The position numbers and the translations under genes were made by a program. Positions 50,601-61,000 of a DNA stretch of 64,000 nt are shown here, piece by piece (position 1 is the first letter of the stretch; the number at the start of each line of letters is the position of its first letter). The notes under the pieces were generated by a model, which had not been told where the DNA came from, searched no databases, and saw only the letters and a program-made list of their open reading frames with translations. Source of the DNA: Patagioenas fasciata (lineage: Eukaryota > Chordata > Aves > Columbiformes > Columbidae). The stretch is taken from positions 35,167,501 to 35,231,500 of the forward strand of contig NC_092526.1 of the NCBI RefSeq assembly GCF_037038585.1. The letters are read 5' to 3'.

Positions 50601-53600
50601 CAAAAACAACCACAAACAAAAACAACCACAAACAAAAAAACCCTAGTATTTAAGATCATGAGTGTGTAATGTGGTATTTTAAGTGTGGGTGATTGGTGAT
50701 TTTGGGGGTGCTGCCAGCCAAAAGGAGCAAGTGAAAGAGGTGTTTCATCCCTAAAGCATGTGTTATGTTGGGGAGTGCTTGTACAGAGACAACTCATTTG
50801 GGCCAAAAACCTGACCTGTAGCCTGGAGAGAGCAACAGGGACAGGAGCCTGTGCATGAGCATCCTCTGACCCTGCAGGTCTCACTAGCCCCTTGGGGACA
50901 CAGGCCTTTCTCCCCGTGTTTTTGGAGGTCCCAGGAGGGAGCTGTGGCACAGTGCTGCCCCAGGCACATCATCTGCCTGTCACACTTGGGTCATGTCCCT
51001 GCCTTGGCACACATCCCTGCAGCAGTTAATGGGACACAGAGTATTGCTGCTTATGGTAACTGCATCTCTGCTTCCTCCACAGAGATTTTTGGAGGGTGAC
51101 TAATGCATCATAACACTTGGACCTCCTGAGGTGCTTTCCAATTTAAATACTATTAAAAAAAATAATCATTAGTTTTAAAAGTCCATTTCCATAACAGCTT
51201 CCCTGTGTGCCTTGCATGGTGGGTACATGTGAACTTGGTGATGCTTTCCACTCCTGGGACAAAGGAGAAAGGTCTTTGCTCCTTTAGTTTGACTGAGGAT
51301 GGGGCACAAACAAGACCCGCCCCAAGCTCAGACAGCATCTCTGGATTACGGGGGTCAGGGCTTTGCATTTGTGCATGGAAGAGCAAGCAGGGCTGGAGGC
51401 TCGCGGGGTCAGACCTTTAAGGTTGTGGTGATAGGCATGGGTGGCAATGCATCTGCAGGTGGTCTTTGGGGTTGCCTTTTTCTTCTGGCTTGGCTTGCTT
51501 TCCCCTAGATGCTGTTTTTTGTTGTTAGAGGACAGGAAATGGGATTCTGTGTTTCAGAGCCGAGATGTAAATTCAGCCTCCCCTGGATGCCTTTTAAGTA
51601 GAGGCGCTTCTGCGCAGCTTTGAACTGGGATTTGAATATCAAACCATCTCCTTTACTCACTTGTCTGGTGCAGCTGCATCAAAGCCGCCCTGAGGTTAAT
51701 AAATGCTTTGGAGGGTGCTGGTGAGGTGCAACCCAGGTCACCCCTCTGCAGGGAGCATGGCTGGGTACCAAGGGATGTACCCAGCTACCCAGAGAGGTTT
51801 GTCCAGGGCGAGGGAGGAGGGTGGAAAAAAATTGCAATGTAATCCTGAAAGCGCCTGCTGGAGGATTAAGTCTGTGAGTCCTGCTAATCCTGGCCAAGCA
51901 GTCAGGGCTTCCAGGAGAGCCCAGTGTCTGCCCGTGTTTCATGTGTGACAAGAAGAGCAAGTTGTGCCCAGGCCAGGAAAAAAAGGCATTGCGCTTATCA
52001 CTAATATTGCCCCTTTGGCTCTGACTTTAGTGACTGTGTGTCTTTCTTGCACCCCATCCCCACCTGGCTTTGGTGCTGTCCCCATCTCTCATCATCTCTG
52101 CCTGCTCTCCTGCATTTTCCCCAGCTCCTTATTTGTTTGTTGAGCCTCCTAGGTCAAATGACCAGGGGCAAGGCACAGGAAGTAGGTGGTTCTGTGGCCA
52201 TCAGTAGGTTTCAGAGTTAATGTGCTGCACTGCAGGGAGCAATCTCTTCCAAAGCTGTTGCTTTGAGTGATTATGCAATACTCGACTATGTGGCCTCCCA
52301 GCTGCTTTACTTGATGCAGTTTCTTGTTTACATTGAGTGCAGAAGGAACAGGAGAATCCATCTCCTGCAGCTCTATCCTTCTTAACCCCTGCAGTACACT
52401 TGGCTCCAGGTGGCCTCCTCTGCTGCCTCAGGCTGCTCAGCCTCCAGCAAGAGATGAAAGTGGCTCATTTACCCTGCTTTGTTAAATACCAGCTTGTTTT
52501 GGGGTTTGCACACAGGTGATCCAAGCTGCCTGGAAAGGCGGGTTTGAGGGTGCTGAATCTGCCCTTCCTTAGGACCATCCGAATCCTCTGCCTGCAGACA
52601 AGAGGGTGATGAGTCGGGGGGCTGGGTGGCAAGGTAGCATTGTCTGGATAGGAGGCAGTAATGGCACAGGTGTGAGATCTAAATGCTTCTTAATGCCCTT
52701 TAAAAAAGAATTAATGCTCTTTTAAATGTATTTTCCTTTCTTGCTTAACAAGAGGGTTTATTATTTCTCTTGCTCATACAGGAAACCAGTGTAAGCACTT
52801 TGGAGGAGCAAACAGCCTTGTCTGCAGCTGTAATTAGATTCAAGCCCAGCTTTAAGCTGGAAACAGATAAGGGAAAAATCAGCATATGTTTGCTTTGCAA
52901 ATTGCTGGAGTGGTTTCAGATGTTCCCATCTTCCCCCAACTGTCCCTGTGAAACTGTCTATGGAAAGACTTAACCCTTCTTCTGCCCCAGAGCCAAAGCA
53001 GCTGGGGTTTGCTCAGACCCTCTATGGCAGGAGAAGATGTCAGGACCCATGCTGGCAGAAAGTGGGCAGATTCTGATTGCATGTGGACCACCACATCCAC
53101 AGTTTCTGTAGTAGCTAGTCCCATGCTGTTGCGAAGGTATGGGTGATGTTCCTCACGAGGACACAGGCCAGTGTGGCTCCTTAGGTGCTTGCTGGTGCTC
53201 AGCATCCCTTGGGGGTCTGTCCCCTGCATCCCTGAGGTTTATTGAGGGGGAACCCCTTGTTGAAATGCTGAGCTCTTGGTGTTCACCCATCCTGGAGCCA
53301 CCATCCTCAGTGTGCTGGTGCCAAAGCTCCAGATCTGGCTGTAGGAAGACAAGAGCATACTCAGCATAATTGAGGGTCTGTTTACTTGCTTTCCATGGTT
53401 TTTTTTTAAAAAAAAAAAAAAAAAACTACCTTTTTGTAGCCATTTGAGGTTCGAAGTGGGATTTGCCCAAGGACTGGGGTTGCTGTTGAGGTTCTTGCAG
53501 AAGATGGGGAGCCTTGGATGTTGATTCTGTGGGTCAGATCCTGTCCTCCGATAATTGCCACTTAAACTCTTCCTTGTCATGGATTTTCTGCTGTTGCAAC

Positions 53601-55024
53601 TTGTTTTCCACCTTGAGCAGGTGTAAATATGATTTGGTACCGAAAGATAGGAGCTAATGCTGCTCTGTCACTTCTTTTTCTTGGCTAAGTTATCACTAGT
53701 TTGGAAACTGTGACTGCTGCAGTGCCTCTTCTCTGCTTCTTCAAAACCATTTGCAGAGAATCTCAGCATTTAGGTCAGTAAATGATGCAAAAGGGGATGG
53801 TTTCTGAACTTGCACAGGAAGGCAGAGGGGTGGTGAGAGGAGCAAGAACATCCTAAGCCAAGCGATGGTCCTGTAGTGCTGCCAGCTGGCCCTTTGCCTG
53901 GGTCTTGTCCCAGCCCATCTCCTCCCAAGGCTGATGTTCAGGTCTTGTCCCAAAATGTTCTGGCTGGCCTGTACCCACCCATTCATGCTGAACGATGGTG
54001 CTTCTATGGGCTCAGGGAGGCAAGCTGCATGGGTTGTGCTGGATTAGTTACTTTGATTAAAGGCATCTGTTTTTCCCAGCCCCTGGGATGCTTTAAACTG
54101 CTTATGATGGCGCCTGAACATCTTGAGGGGTTGCCTGGAAAATGAGGCTGCGGTGGCCAGCCCAGGCTGCAAGCCTCACTGGACAGGGATAGGGTGCTTC
54201 ATTCAATTAATGAGATTACTTTGCTGCCAAGCATGGTGGCCTAATTTCACCAGCTGTCACTAAAAGGAGGTGGGAGGATTTTTGGGGTAGCTTCTCAAGG
54301 GGCTTCCCAACATGGTCCTCTGGGTCACCTGCCATCTACTACCTGCTTTGACTCTATTGTTTGATTTTCACTGCTGTCCTTCAGGCTCTGCTAAAAATGG
54401 ACTGCCAAGGGCTAGTTGTCCGGCTCATCCAGGACTTTGTGCTGCTGACCACGGCCGTGGAGGTGGCCCAGCGCTGGAGGGAACTTGCTGAGAAGCTCAC
54501 CAAGGTCTCCAAGCAGCAGATGGATGCTTACGAGGCCCCGCACCGGGACAAGACAGGGGTGGTGGATAGCGAGGTGAGAGTGGATGAGTCTTAGTCTCCA
54601 TGGGTCTCCTTGGGTTGCAGATACCTCCAAAGCATGTTCTTCTGGAGCTGCTTTGGAGGATAAAACTGAGTTGGGTGTAGTAGGGAAATTTGGGAGTGAT
54701 TTTCCTTAGGATTGTGCTTATTCTGGGATGGGTGATGGCTTGCTTGCCAGCCATCCTGCCTAGCTGAGCTCTGATTGCTTCTCTGCCCCATCTCCGCAGG
54801 CCATGTGGAAGCCAGCGTATGATTTCCTTCTCACCTGGAGCAACCAGATGGGTGACAGCTACCGTGATGTGATCCAGGAGCTGCACACCGGGCTGGACAA
54901 GATGAAGAACCCCATCACCAAACGCTGGAAGCATCTTACGGGCACCCTGATCCTTGTCAACTCCTTGGACATACTGCGGGCAGCTGCTTTCAGCCCGCAA
55001 GACCATGAGGATTTTGCCATCTAG
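41576..55024 (+). CDS. SH3BP4: SH3BP4, SH3 domain-binding protein 4 (whole CDS, four coding exons)
   Basis: CDS is join(41576..41693, 44215..46577, 54385..54573, 54800..55024): 2,895 nt, 964 residues plus stop, against 963 in human. In order: a basic N-terminus with LIDLSE (23-28); SH3 domain 1 at about 59-114 (AIKDY 62-66, GEWW 90-93, SSY 106-108); NPF motifs at 159-161, 168-170 and 237-239 for EH-domain proteins; a clathrin-box-like LLLFD (193-197); RSYSLS at about 244-249; a ZU5 region at about 318-455; SH3 domain 2 at about 655-725 (W703); and a C-terminal death-like region. The family controls cargo-specific clathrin-mediated endocytosis (transferrin receptor), takes part in FGF receptor recycling, and binds inactive Rag GTPases to restrain mTORC1. 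It acts in the cytoplasm at coated pits and endosomes. No break or missing domain is seen. Identification is by recognition, not by a search. Confidence 0.96.
41694..44214 (+). other. SH3BP4 intron 2 (about 2.5 kb)
   Basis: It runs from GTGCGG to TTCTTGGTTTTGTAG, a good pyrimidine-rich acceptor. No gene or classified mobile element was recognised. Short frames on both strands are unsupported, including a 66-codon plus-strand frame at 43378-43578 with a Lys/Glu-rich end. Confidence 0.75.
44215..46577 (+). CDS. SH3BP4: SH3BP4 coding exon 3 (large exon), residues 40-827
   Basis: 2,363 nt of uninterrupted frame carry about 82 percent of the protein: SH3 domain 1, all three NPF motifs, the clathrin-box-like LLLFD, the ZU5 region, the central region and SH3 domain 2. 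The acceptor AG is 44213-44214 and the donor is GTGAGT at 46578. The last in-frame codon is ATG (46575-46577), so the junction to exon 4 is phase 0. The open frame runs 16 more codons into the intron to TGA at 46626; that tail ([16 protein letters not shown]) is intronic and not part of the normal protein. Confidence 0.97.
48527..48542. repeat. Poly(A) tract, 16 bases
   Basis: Uninterrupted A run in intron 3, with no recognisable retrocopy upstream. Confidence 0.9.
48857..48878. repeat. Poly(T) tract, 22 bases
   Basis: Uninterrupted T run in intron 3, with no recognisable element attached. Confidence 0.95.
49515..49622 (+). mobile_element. CR1-type LINE, 3' end fragment (copy 1)
   Basis: The segment with TTAGGGACATGGTTCAGTG, then GGTTGGACTCGGTGATC, CTCTTCCAATTG and a TTCTATGATG end matches the tail of a common avian CR1 subfamily as I know it. 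It is 5'-truncated to about 100 bp, as most CR1 copies are, and has no coding capacity. It lies in sense orientation in intron 3. Confidence 0.8.
49672..49836 (+). mobile_element. CR1-type LINE, 3' end fragment (copy 2)
   Basis: The phrases GAACAGGCTGCCCAGAGAGG, GGAGACATTCAAGACCTGCC, GGTTGGACTAGACGATCTCC and the end CATTCTGTGATTCT are hallmarks of avian CR1 3' ends, including the 8-bp ATTCTGTG-type terminal repeat. The copy is 5'-truncated and non-coding. It differs from copy 1 in the pre-terminal sequence, so the two come from different subfamilies. This is the strongest evidence that the DNA is from a bird. Confidence 0.92.
50558..50644. repeat. CAAA/CAAAA low-complexity block
   Basis: A-rich repeats with the phrase ACAACCACAAACAAAA occurring twice, about 85 bp long. 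Frames crossing it on the minus strand are Phe/Val-rich artefacts. Confidence 0.9.
53399..53425. repeat. T9-A18 homopolymer junction
   Basis: Nine T are followed directly by eighteen A in intron 3; the stretch is self-complementary and can form an AT hairpin. Confidence 0.9.
54385..54573 (+). CDS. SH3BP4: SH3BP4 coding exon 4, residues 828-890
   Basis: 189 nt (63 codons), phase 0 at both ends. The acceptor is CTGTCCTTCAG (ends 54384) and the donor is GTGAGA at 54574. It encodes [18 protein letters not shown], then a helical stretch ([17 protein letters not shown]) to GVVDSE, the start of the C-terminal death-like region. Near-identity to the human protein, from memory, supports the boundaries. 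Confidence 0.95.
54574..54799 (+). other. SH3BP4 intron 4 (226 bp)
   Basis: It runs from GTGAGAGTGG to CTGCCCCATCTCCGCAG. It is a short intron with nothing recognisable inside. Confidence 0.93.
54800..55024 (+). CDS. SH3BP4: SH3BP4 coding exon 5, residues 891-964 and stop
   Basis: 225 nt from [16 protein letters not shown] to HEDFAI, ending in TAG (55022-55024). It completes the C-terminal death-like region ([26 protein letters not shown]). Length and ending agree with the known protein, which ends in DDFVI in human. Confidence 0.96.
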   Translation, partial: AMWKPAYDFLLTWSNQMGDSYRDVIQELHTGLDKMKNPITKRWKHLTGTLILVNSLDILRAAAFSPQDHEDFAI

Positions 55025-55343
55025 CTCCTGTGGTGATGTTCTTGTCCACATCCTCTTTGCTGGGGTTTTTCCTGTGCTTTTTTCCCCACTTTTTGAAGCA
55101 GTTGACTTTAAAGAGAAGTGGAGGTTTCTCTCCTCAGATTTTAAGAGCCAAAGTTTGCAAGGTCTCCACCAGGACTGGAAATCAGCAGGAGAGATCCCTC
55201 CTTGATGGGAAGGCATCCGGAGGGGGATGGCTTTTCTTATGGCATTGATACCAGTTAAACTATTTCTTACTAAAAAAACTTCAAAGGGGGCAGGAGGGGC
55301 GGGGAGGGATCACAAAAAGAGATCACGTTTTTTAGCATTTACA

Positions 55344-55349
55344 AATAAA
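55344..55349 (+). terminator. Proximal poly(A) signal AATAAA
   Basis: AATAAA lies 320 nt after the stop codon and is followed by a T-rich TAATTTTTGTAATG stretch. It would yield a short 3' UTR without either Pumilio motif. Use is inferred. Confidence 0.5.
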
Positions 55350-55467
55350 AGTCTAATTTTTGTAATGAGCAGTAAAGATTGTAACCGCTTTAGGGGGAAA
55401 CTGTGGCTGGTTTTTTACATTATAGAAACCACTTTTAAATTATCGTTTTTGAGACAACCATGAGTCA

Positions 55468-55475
55468 TGTAAATA
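55468..55475 (+). promoter_or_regulatory. Pumilio response element TGTAAATA (site 1)
   Basis: Exact match to the Pumilio consensus UGUANAUA in the 3' UTR, present only if the distal poly(A) site is used. Binding is inferred. Confidence 0.5.
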
Positions 55476-56110
55476 GGTATTTTAAGAGGAAGCACAGTAA
55501 ATGACCTTTCCCACCCCACGGTTAGGCTTTGGCTAACTCCCAGATGTGACTGTAAAGCACAGTATGAACTTGGGATTTGGGATGTCTGCAGCCCAACAAG
55601 CATCTTACACCAAAAGAGAGCTGCTACTTTGCTTTTTTTTTTTTTTTTTTAACACCCTGTTGTTTGATTTTTGTTTTATTTTCACATCTCTGCAAACATG
55701 GATTTTCTCATTTGCCGACAAGAAGATGCTTGTTGCCTCTTGTCAGATGCACGGGTACTGTTTTAACCAGGAGAAGCAGCCACTACCCCTTGCGCTTCAT
55801 CCTGCCCAGGTGCTGCGGGACGTCTGTGGAAGAAACTGGAGGTTTGAGGTTCAGCAGAGACCTTGGGAGATGGAGGATGGTGAGAGTGGCTCACCGTGCC
55901 ATGGCAGCAAACTCTCCAGATGCTCCTGCTCTGGGGAAGAGGTCAGAAAAAGGAAGGGAACTGTTTCAATCCACACCTCCATTTACACGCATTTGAGATC
56001 TGAGTTCATTAGAGGTGCTCTAGATGCACTACATGACTGAACACTCATTGCCTTTGATACCAGAGGGCTTTGAATGGGGCTCTTCAAGACTCCTGAAGTC
56101 CAGTTTAACT

Positions 56111-56118
56111 TGTAAATA
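56111..56118 (+). promoter_or_regulatory. Pumilio response element TGTAAATA (site 2)
   Basis: Second exact match to UGUANAUA, 643 nt after the first, in the long form of the 3' UTR. Confidence 0.5.
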
Positions 56119-56217
56119 ATCTTTGCTATAAACCTGGTGCCATCAAGCTAAATATCTGCAGCACCAAGTGCCCGTATTTCTCCCTGTCTGTTTTATAGTT
56201 GAGTCTTTTGAATGACT

Positions 56218-56235
56218 CCTCCTCCTCCTCCTCCT
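56218..56235. repeat. (CCT)6 microsatellite
   Basis: Six CCT/CTC units, the last one imperfect, in the 3' UTR. Confidence 0.9.
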
Positions 56236-56992
56236 TCACAGCTTTCAAATATTTTACGTGGGAGGGAAATATTTTTGCACAGAAGGATTGTTTTAAGTGC
56301 AAAGTCTCTTTATAGTGAAATGCTGCTACCACAGAAAGATTAGTTGTTACAGGATGATTTTCTTTCAGGTTAATTAAAAAAAAAAGATAACGGGGAAGGT
56401 ATCTGACAGATAGTGCTGGCACAGCAGCCTCGAAAGGGAACGGTCTTCTTTCATCTTCCCAAAATCATGTTCCCAGAGGCACTCTTGCTGGACCCCACAA
56501 GAAGTAAATAGCACCTTAATTTCTCCTCAGGGGCTTTAAGGAGTTTCCTATGCAACTTGATGTAGCACAGAGAGAGGGTCCCTCAGCAACTGAGCCCACT
56601 ACATGTCTCCTTTCTCTTTCCTGAAGGTGCCCTAAGAACACATTTTTTCATGCACGAGCAAAAGTTTCGTTTGCTATAGGGAATCCTCCTGCCAGGGCAT
56701 GCGTGCAGGCAGAAGGACAGCTTTCTCCCAGGCGTTTATCCAAATCTTGGCTTTTGCCGTTCTCCAAAGTGGAATGTGCTGTAAGAGGGGTTGGTCCATG
56801 CAGGCACTGGAGCTCTGCAGAACGGCTGTGCCACGGACCCTCGAGGGTGTCAGCAGCAGGTGAGGGCAGGAGTTTGAGCCTCCTGTGTTTCAGGGATGCC
56901 CCTGAATAATTTCAGTATTTTCTTTTTTTCTGTTTTTCTTTATACATATATATATTTTTTTTTTTTTTTTTAATCCCCTTTGATTTTTCTGA

Positions 56993-57000
56993 CTACCTCA
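56993..57000 (+). promoter_or_regulatory. let-7 seed match CTACCTCA
   Basis: Perfect 8-mer complement of the let-7 seed in the long 3' UTR. A single 8-mer can occur by chance, so function needs conservation evidence. Confidence 0.35.
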
Positions 57001-57320
57001 GGTACTCCGTATATCCAGCTTAACATTTCAGCAGCAGCCTAAACCAGGCTGTGCTCAGCTCATTGACAGTGTGTGCCCTCCCTGAGACTCAGGGAGCGTG
57101 GCTGGCATGTTTTGGGGCCTGTGGGGTGACTGCTGCGTTCATTTGTCCCTGTCCTCAGTCTGAATCTGGTCCCTCCCTCACATGCCAGACTGGGCGTGTG
57201 TCCTTCAGATGCCTTCTGCCCCCTAAACATCAAGTCCTTCTCCAAAACTTCGGTCTGGGCTTTGCATTACCACTCTGTGCAGTAACTGGTTATTGTACTT
57301 ACTGTTTAATGTTCTTTTTT

Positions 57321-57347
57321 TTTTTTTCTTTTTTTTAAAGAAAAAAA
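57321..57347 (+). other. U-rich/A-rich inverted repeat before distal poly(A) signal
   Basis: TTTTTTTCTTT (57321-57331) and AAAGAAAAAAA (57337-57347) are exact reverse complements separated by five T. They lie about 20 nt before ATTAAA, inside a longer U-rich tract starting at 57315. In RNA this would form an 11-bp hairpin close to the predicted 3' end. Confidence 0.6.
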
Positions 57348-57366
57348 TTTTCGGAAAAAATATACT

Positions 57367-57372
57367 ATTAAA
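57367..57372 (+). terminator. Distal poly(A) signal ATTAAA
   Basis: ATTAAA, the commonest variant signal, is followed by a TG-rich GTCATCTGCTGTTGTCTCTT stretch about 35-55 nt downstream. It would end the SH3BP4 transcript near 57390. Chosen as the likely main end because the sequence after it loses UTR-like composition; this is inference. Confidence 0.5.
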
Positions 57373-57656
57373 GCTGTTACTATTCCAGTGCTCCTGAGTA
57401 GATGTCATCTGCTGTTGTCTCTTCATCTCAAAGCAGCTTGGATGTGTGGGATTAATTTAGTGGGTTTTCCATCATGCCCACAGCATGTTTCTTGCAGCAC
57501 GTTTCCACACTTAGAGCCAGTGGTCCTCTGGGTCTGATCTCAATGATCTTCCTTCCCTGTTCCTTTTCATCCTGACTTTTCTGGGGGAAAGTCACTGGAA
57601 GCAATCTGGCCTCCAAAGGTGCTGCTTATGTTCAATCACGAGGAAAGAAACTTTGT

Positions 57657-58029
57657 GAAATGGGAAAAAATTGTGTTGCAGGGTTTGTTTCGATATGGAG
57701 ACAGTTTTCTGACTGTTTTCTGAATAGAGAAAAAAAATCCTTGTATCTAGCCAAGTCCGTGAAAGTGAAATATTCAGTGAAATATTTGGCTGAGACATGG
57801 TGGTTTGATTTTTATCCTTGGTAAACGTGTCTTGTGGTTCATTATGGGAGGGCACATCCAGGCTGCTGAGCTGGGACTACCGCATCTTACGGGTGGTGAG
57901 GAGGATGTGTTGCGTACAAGGATGTGCTTGGGCCTTGCTTGGCACCCGTTGTTCCATCCATGCCTGGTTGGGTGTCACTGCGTACCCTCCTGAATGCCTC
58001 AGACACTTCTTCCAAGCAGGATGAGCTTG
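57657..58029 (+). repeat. Duplicated segment, copy A (373 bp)
   Basis: It aligns over its whole length with copy B at 61638-62005 at about 95 percent identity by eye (about 19 substitutions, mostly transitions). There is one extra A in an A-run and a 4-base difference near 57777 where copy A is longer. Both edges are abrupt, and no flanking target-site duplication is evident. A frame of about 62 codons stays open in both copies, but most changes within it alter the amino acid, so coding is unlikely. Confidence 0.9.
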
Positions 58030-61000
58030 GAGGAGAATGTGCACTGATGGCAAAAGACTGCACAGAGCTGTGTACCAGTCCCTGCTGATACCAGGCTGGA
58101 AATTCCTTTTTCAGCATAATGTGACTTGATTTCCAAGGTCTAGCCTAGGACAAGGTGAAAAGAGCTGGAGGAGAAAAAATAATCAGGTAACCATTTTGTG
58201 GAACTTGTGAGATAAGGATTGTACTGAACATGCTTTGGCATTGTCAAAGGGAATGAGCAAACAAGTTCATGCCAGGCTCTTCCAGGGATGATGCACCAGG
58301 AGCCAGCTGTTGGTTCCATCTTTCCTCAGTACCCTGACCTCAGCAGTCTCTTGTTTCCCAAGCAGATATTTTTCCATTTAACCCATTTAAGTTTTCAGCC
58401 CTACCTTCAGGAGGGTGTTGGCCTCCAAAGCAGGGTGATGGATGTACTGCTGGTGTGCTCCTCCAGTCCAGGTTTGCTCAGCCCTTGCAGCATCATCCCC
58501 ACCCCATTTGGTGCCCAGACCTATGGTTGTCACAGGATTTAGGCTGTGGTTCAGATACCACCCAGGCTCTTGGGGTGTCAGTCAATTCATGACCCTTGGT
58601 GAGGTGTCCTGGAGAACAGGGCTGCAGCATGAGCACTGCTACGGCCCGGAGGCTTGGCCATGGCTACTGGAGAGCAGCTGTGTTGTGGCCAGCATTTGTG
58701 CTATAAAACGGTCCATTTGGGGCAAAGTTGTGATTTGGAGCGGGGATGATGCAGTTTACCCACTGTTTTACTTGCTGCTGCTGCTGCTTCTCAGCCTTCT
58801 GATGTTTCCTGCAGATGCTTTCCTAGAACAGCTCACTGCTCACTTTGCACAGATACACGGACTTTGAGATGTGTGTAAACTGAGAGTGAAAACGTGGACG
58901 TAATGATCTTGAACCAGATGACACATAGATCTGCTGATCCAATAATGGTGCATTATCTTGCTTCCCTGAATCCTGCAAATTTCTGTGTATCCCATTGCAT
59001 GCCTTTTCCCTTGTTTCCAATTGCTAGCAAGCGTCTGCTGGTCAGAAGGTCTCTTAACTCAGCTGCTCATCCTTACTTGTTTTCTTTTCTTTGTGAAATT
59101 GGTCAGTGCCAGTAACCTGTGGCTGGGGCATTAGTTGATGTTAGAAGCTTCGCAACAACGTGGCACAAAAAACAACCCTCCAACACAGGTACACTCAGTG
59201 AGAAAGCAAAAGTGAGCATCTGTAAGCTGGTGTCCCACCAATGGTCTGCTGTGGCATTTTCTGAATTATTTGCATAAAAGGTTGGTTTCTGCTTGGATTG
59301 TTGGTCATGTCCTGACTGCCCTGGCACTGCCGGTTTATGCCCAGGATGGGTGCAAGCGATGCCCCACCATGTGCTTCCTTGTTTCTACGTGGTCTGGGCA
59401 AGAAAGGCACCAGCCATCTGATTTGGGCAGTTCCCCATTAACTGCTTCACTGCTGGCTGACTCCCTCCAATATTTCAATGTCAAGGAAAGGATTTGGCTT
59501 TTTTTTTCCTCAGACCAGTCAAAGGAATGACCTGCTTCAGCACAGGTCACCTTGCAAAATGCATTTGCGCCATTTTCTGCTTCAGCCATCAAAATTGAAT
59601 TATTATCTTGTATCAGCACTAAATGACTGAAGGAGATCTGTCAGAAGGGATGGGGAAAGTCACCTCGGGGTTATCAGTGTCTGTACAGGAAAGCTGCTGT
59701 ATCTGTGAATTTTGCATTGTCCTCACCAGCTCTTGGTCTCCAGATACCCAGCACAGTTTGCAATGAAAACTAGAGTCTATGATTAAAGACCTTGGAGATC
59801 TCTGGGCATCTGTTTTCATCCCTAGAAATCCCTGCTGAAAATAAATTGTTTTGCTTCCTTCTCAGCTCTCAATTAAATGCTGCTTGTGGATTATCTGCTG
59901 TCAGGATGCCCCTGTTTTGCAATGAGGGCCTGATTGTGAGCGCTTAGAGGAGAAGAGCTGTTAAAGGGCCGCTTATAAGACTTCCTCTTGTTGGCAGGTT
60001 TCTTTTGCCACCAAAACTCAATCCTTCCAAGAACTGTTCCCTGCATCTGCCTTTTTCTGATGGCAATATTCCCCCTGCCAGGTGGAAGCACGATGGTTTG
60101 CCCTGTGGAAAACTGTGGTAGAAAACACCTTTAGCAAGGATCATGATGCATCACTTGGACTTCTGCCCTGAGCTTTGTCGGCATCCCAAGCACATCTGGC
60201 TCAGCAGTCCTGTTCCAGGTTTGGGTTTTCGTGTCTGCTGGACTCTTATAAATAACCCAAGCCAACTTAATCAGGCCTGATCCCTTGTAAAACATGGTGA
60301 CTGGCTTGGATGACCATAAATTAATGGAGATTGTCATCATGCCTGGTAATGACCCATGCACACCTCATGACGAAAGTTCCTTTTACCGATAAAGGGCTTT
60401 GCCCAAAGCATCCCATGCGGGCTTGTGTCTTCACAAATCCACAGGCTTAATGCATTGGTGAAATTCAGAGGCTTCAAGCAACAAATGACACATTTTATTA
60501 TTGTATAATGGGGAGGAAAAAAGCAGAATACAAAGGTGTGTTTTTCCCAAAGGCTGTATGCAGCAAAACGTGGCCGAAAGAGAGGTAAGCTTCGCTCATC
60601 AAGTGGTTAGTTCTGCAAGGGGTGACTGTTTGATTTGGGGTAGGAAGACCTTGATGTCCTACAAGAAAAGGAAAGAGCCTCTTGGCTGGGAAGATGAATG
60701 TGTTATTTTTGTCAGTGTTCAGCAGATTTGCTCAATGTCAGGGGTGTCGCTGGTTGTGGTTTTCTCTTTCTTCCCCTGCCTATCACTGAATCCATCCCGC
60801 AGCATCCCTCATGGTATGCTGAAACCATCTCAGACCCACCCATCCAAGTAGTTTGGACCAACCTTTTGCAGTCAAAATTCAAAGGATGGCCCCACTATCT
60901 CTTCAGTAGCCTCTTGAAGATAACGAACCTTGGGTTTCTGCCCTGATTTGATTACCTCCTACTGAATGTTAATTAAAGCTTCCAGCAGATGCTGTGTGAA

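Larger units (their letters stand above)
46578..54384 (+). other. SH3BP4 intron 3 (about 7.8 kb)
   Basis: It runs from GTGAGTCTGG to TTTTCACTGCTGTCCTTCAG. It holds two CR1 3' fragments (49.52-49.84 kb), A and T homopolymers (48.5, 48.9 and 53.4 kb) and a CAAA-rich low-complexity block (50.56-50.64 kb). No gene is supported on either strand. Confidence 0.8.
55025..57390 (+). other. SH3BP4 3' UTR (distal end inferred)
   Basis: No further exon is needed after the stop, so the 3' UTR should be contiguous. Two poly(A) signals would give about 0.34 kb or about 2.36 kb. The stretch is AT-rich, with a poly(T) at 55633-55650, (CCT)6 at 56218-56235 and a T-rich run at 56947-56971. It also holds two TGTAAATA Pumilio motifs, a let-7 8-mer at 56993-57000 and a U/A-rich hairpin at 57321-57347. 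Short open frames here have no support. Confidence 0.6.

Noticed and set aside
57805-57993. 62-codon frame conserved in both duplicate copies
   Set aside because: Most differences between the copies within the frame change the amino acid, and another frame is equally open. There is no sign of protein-level constraint.
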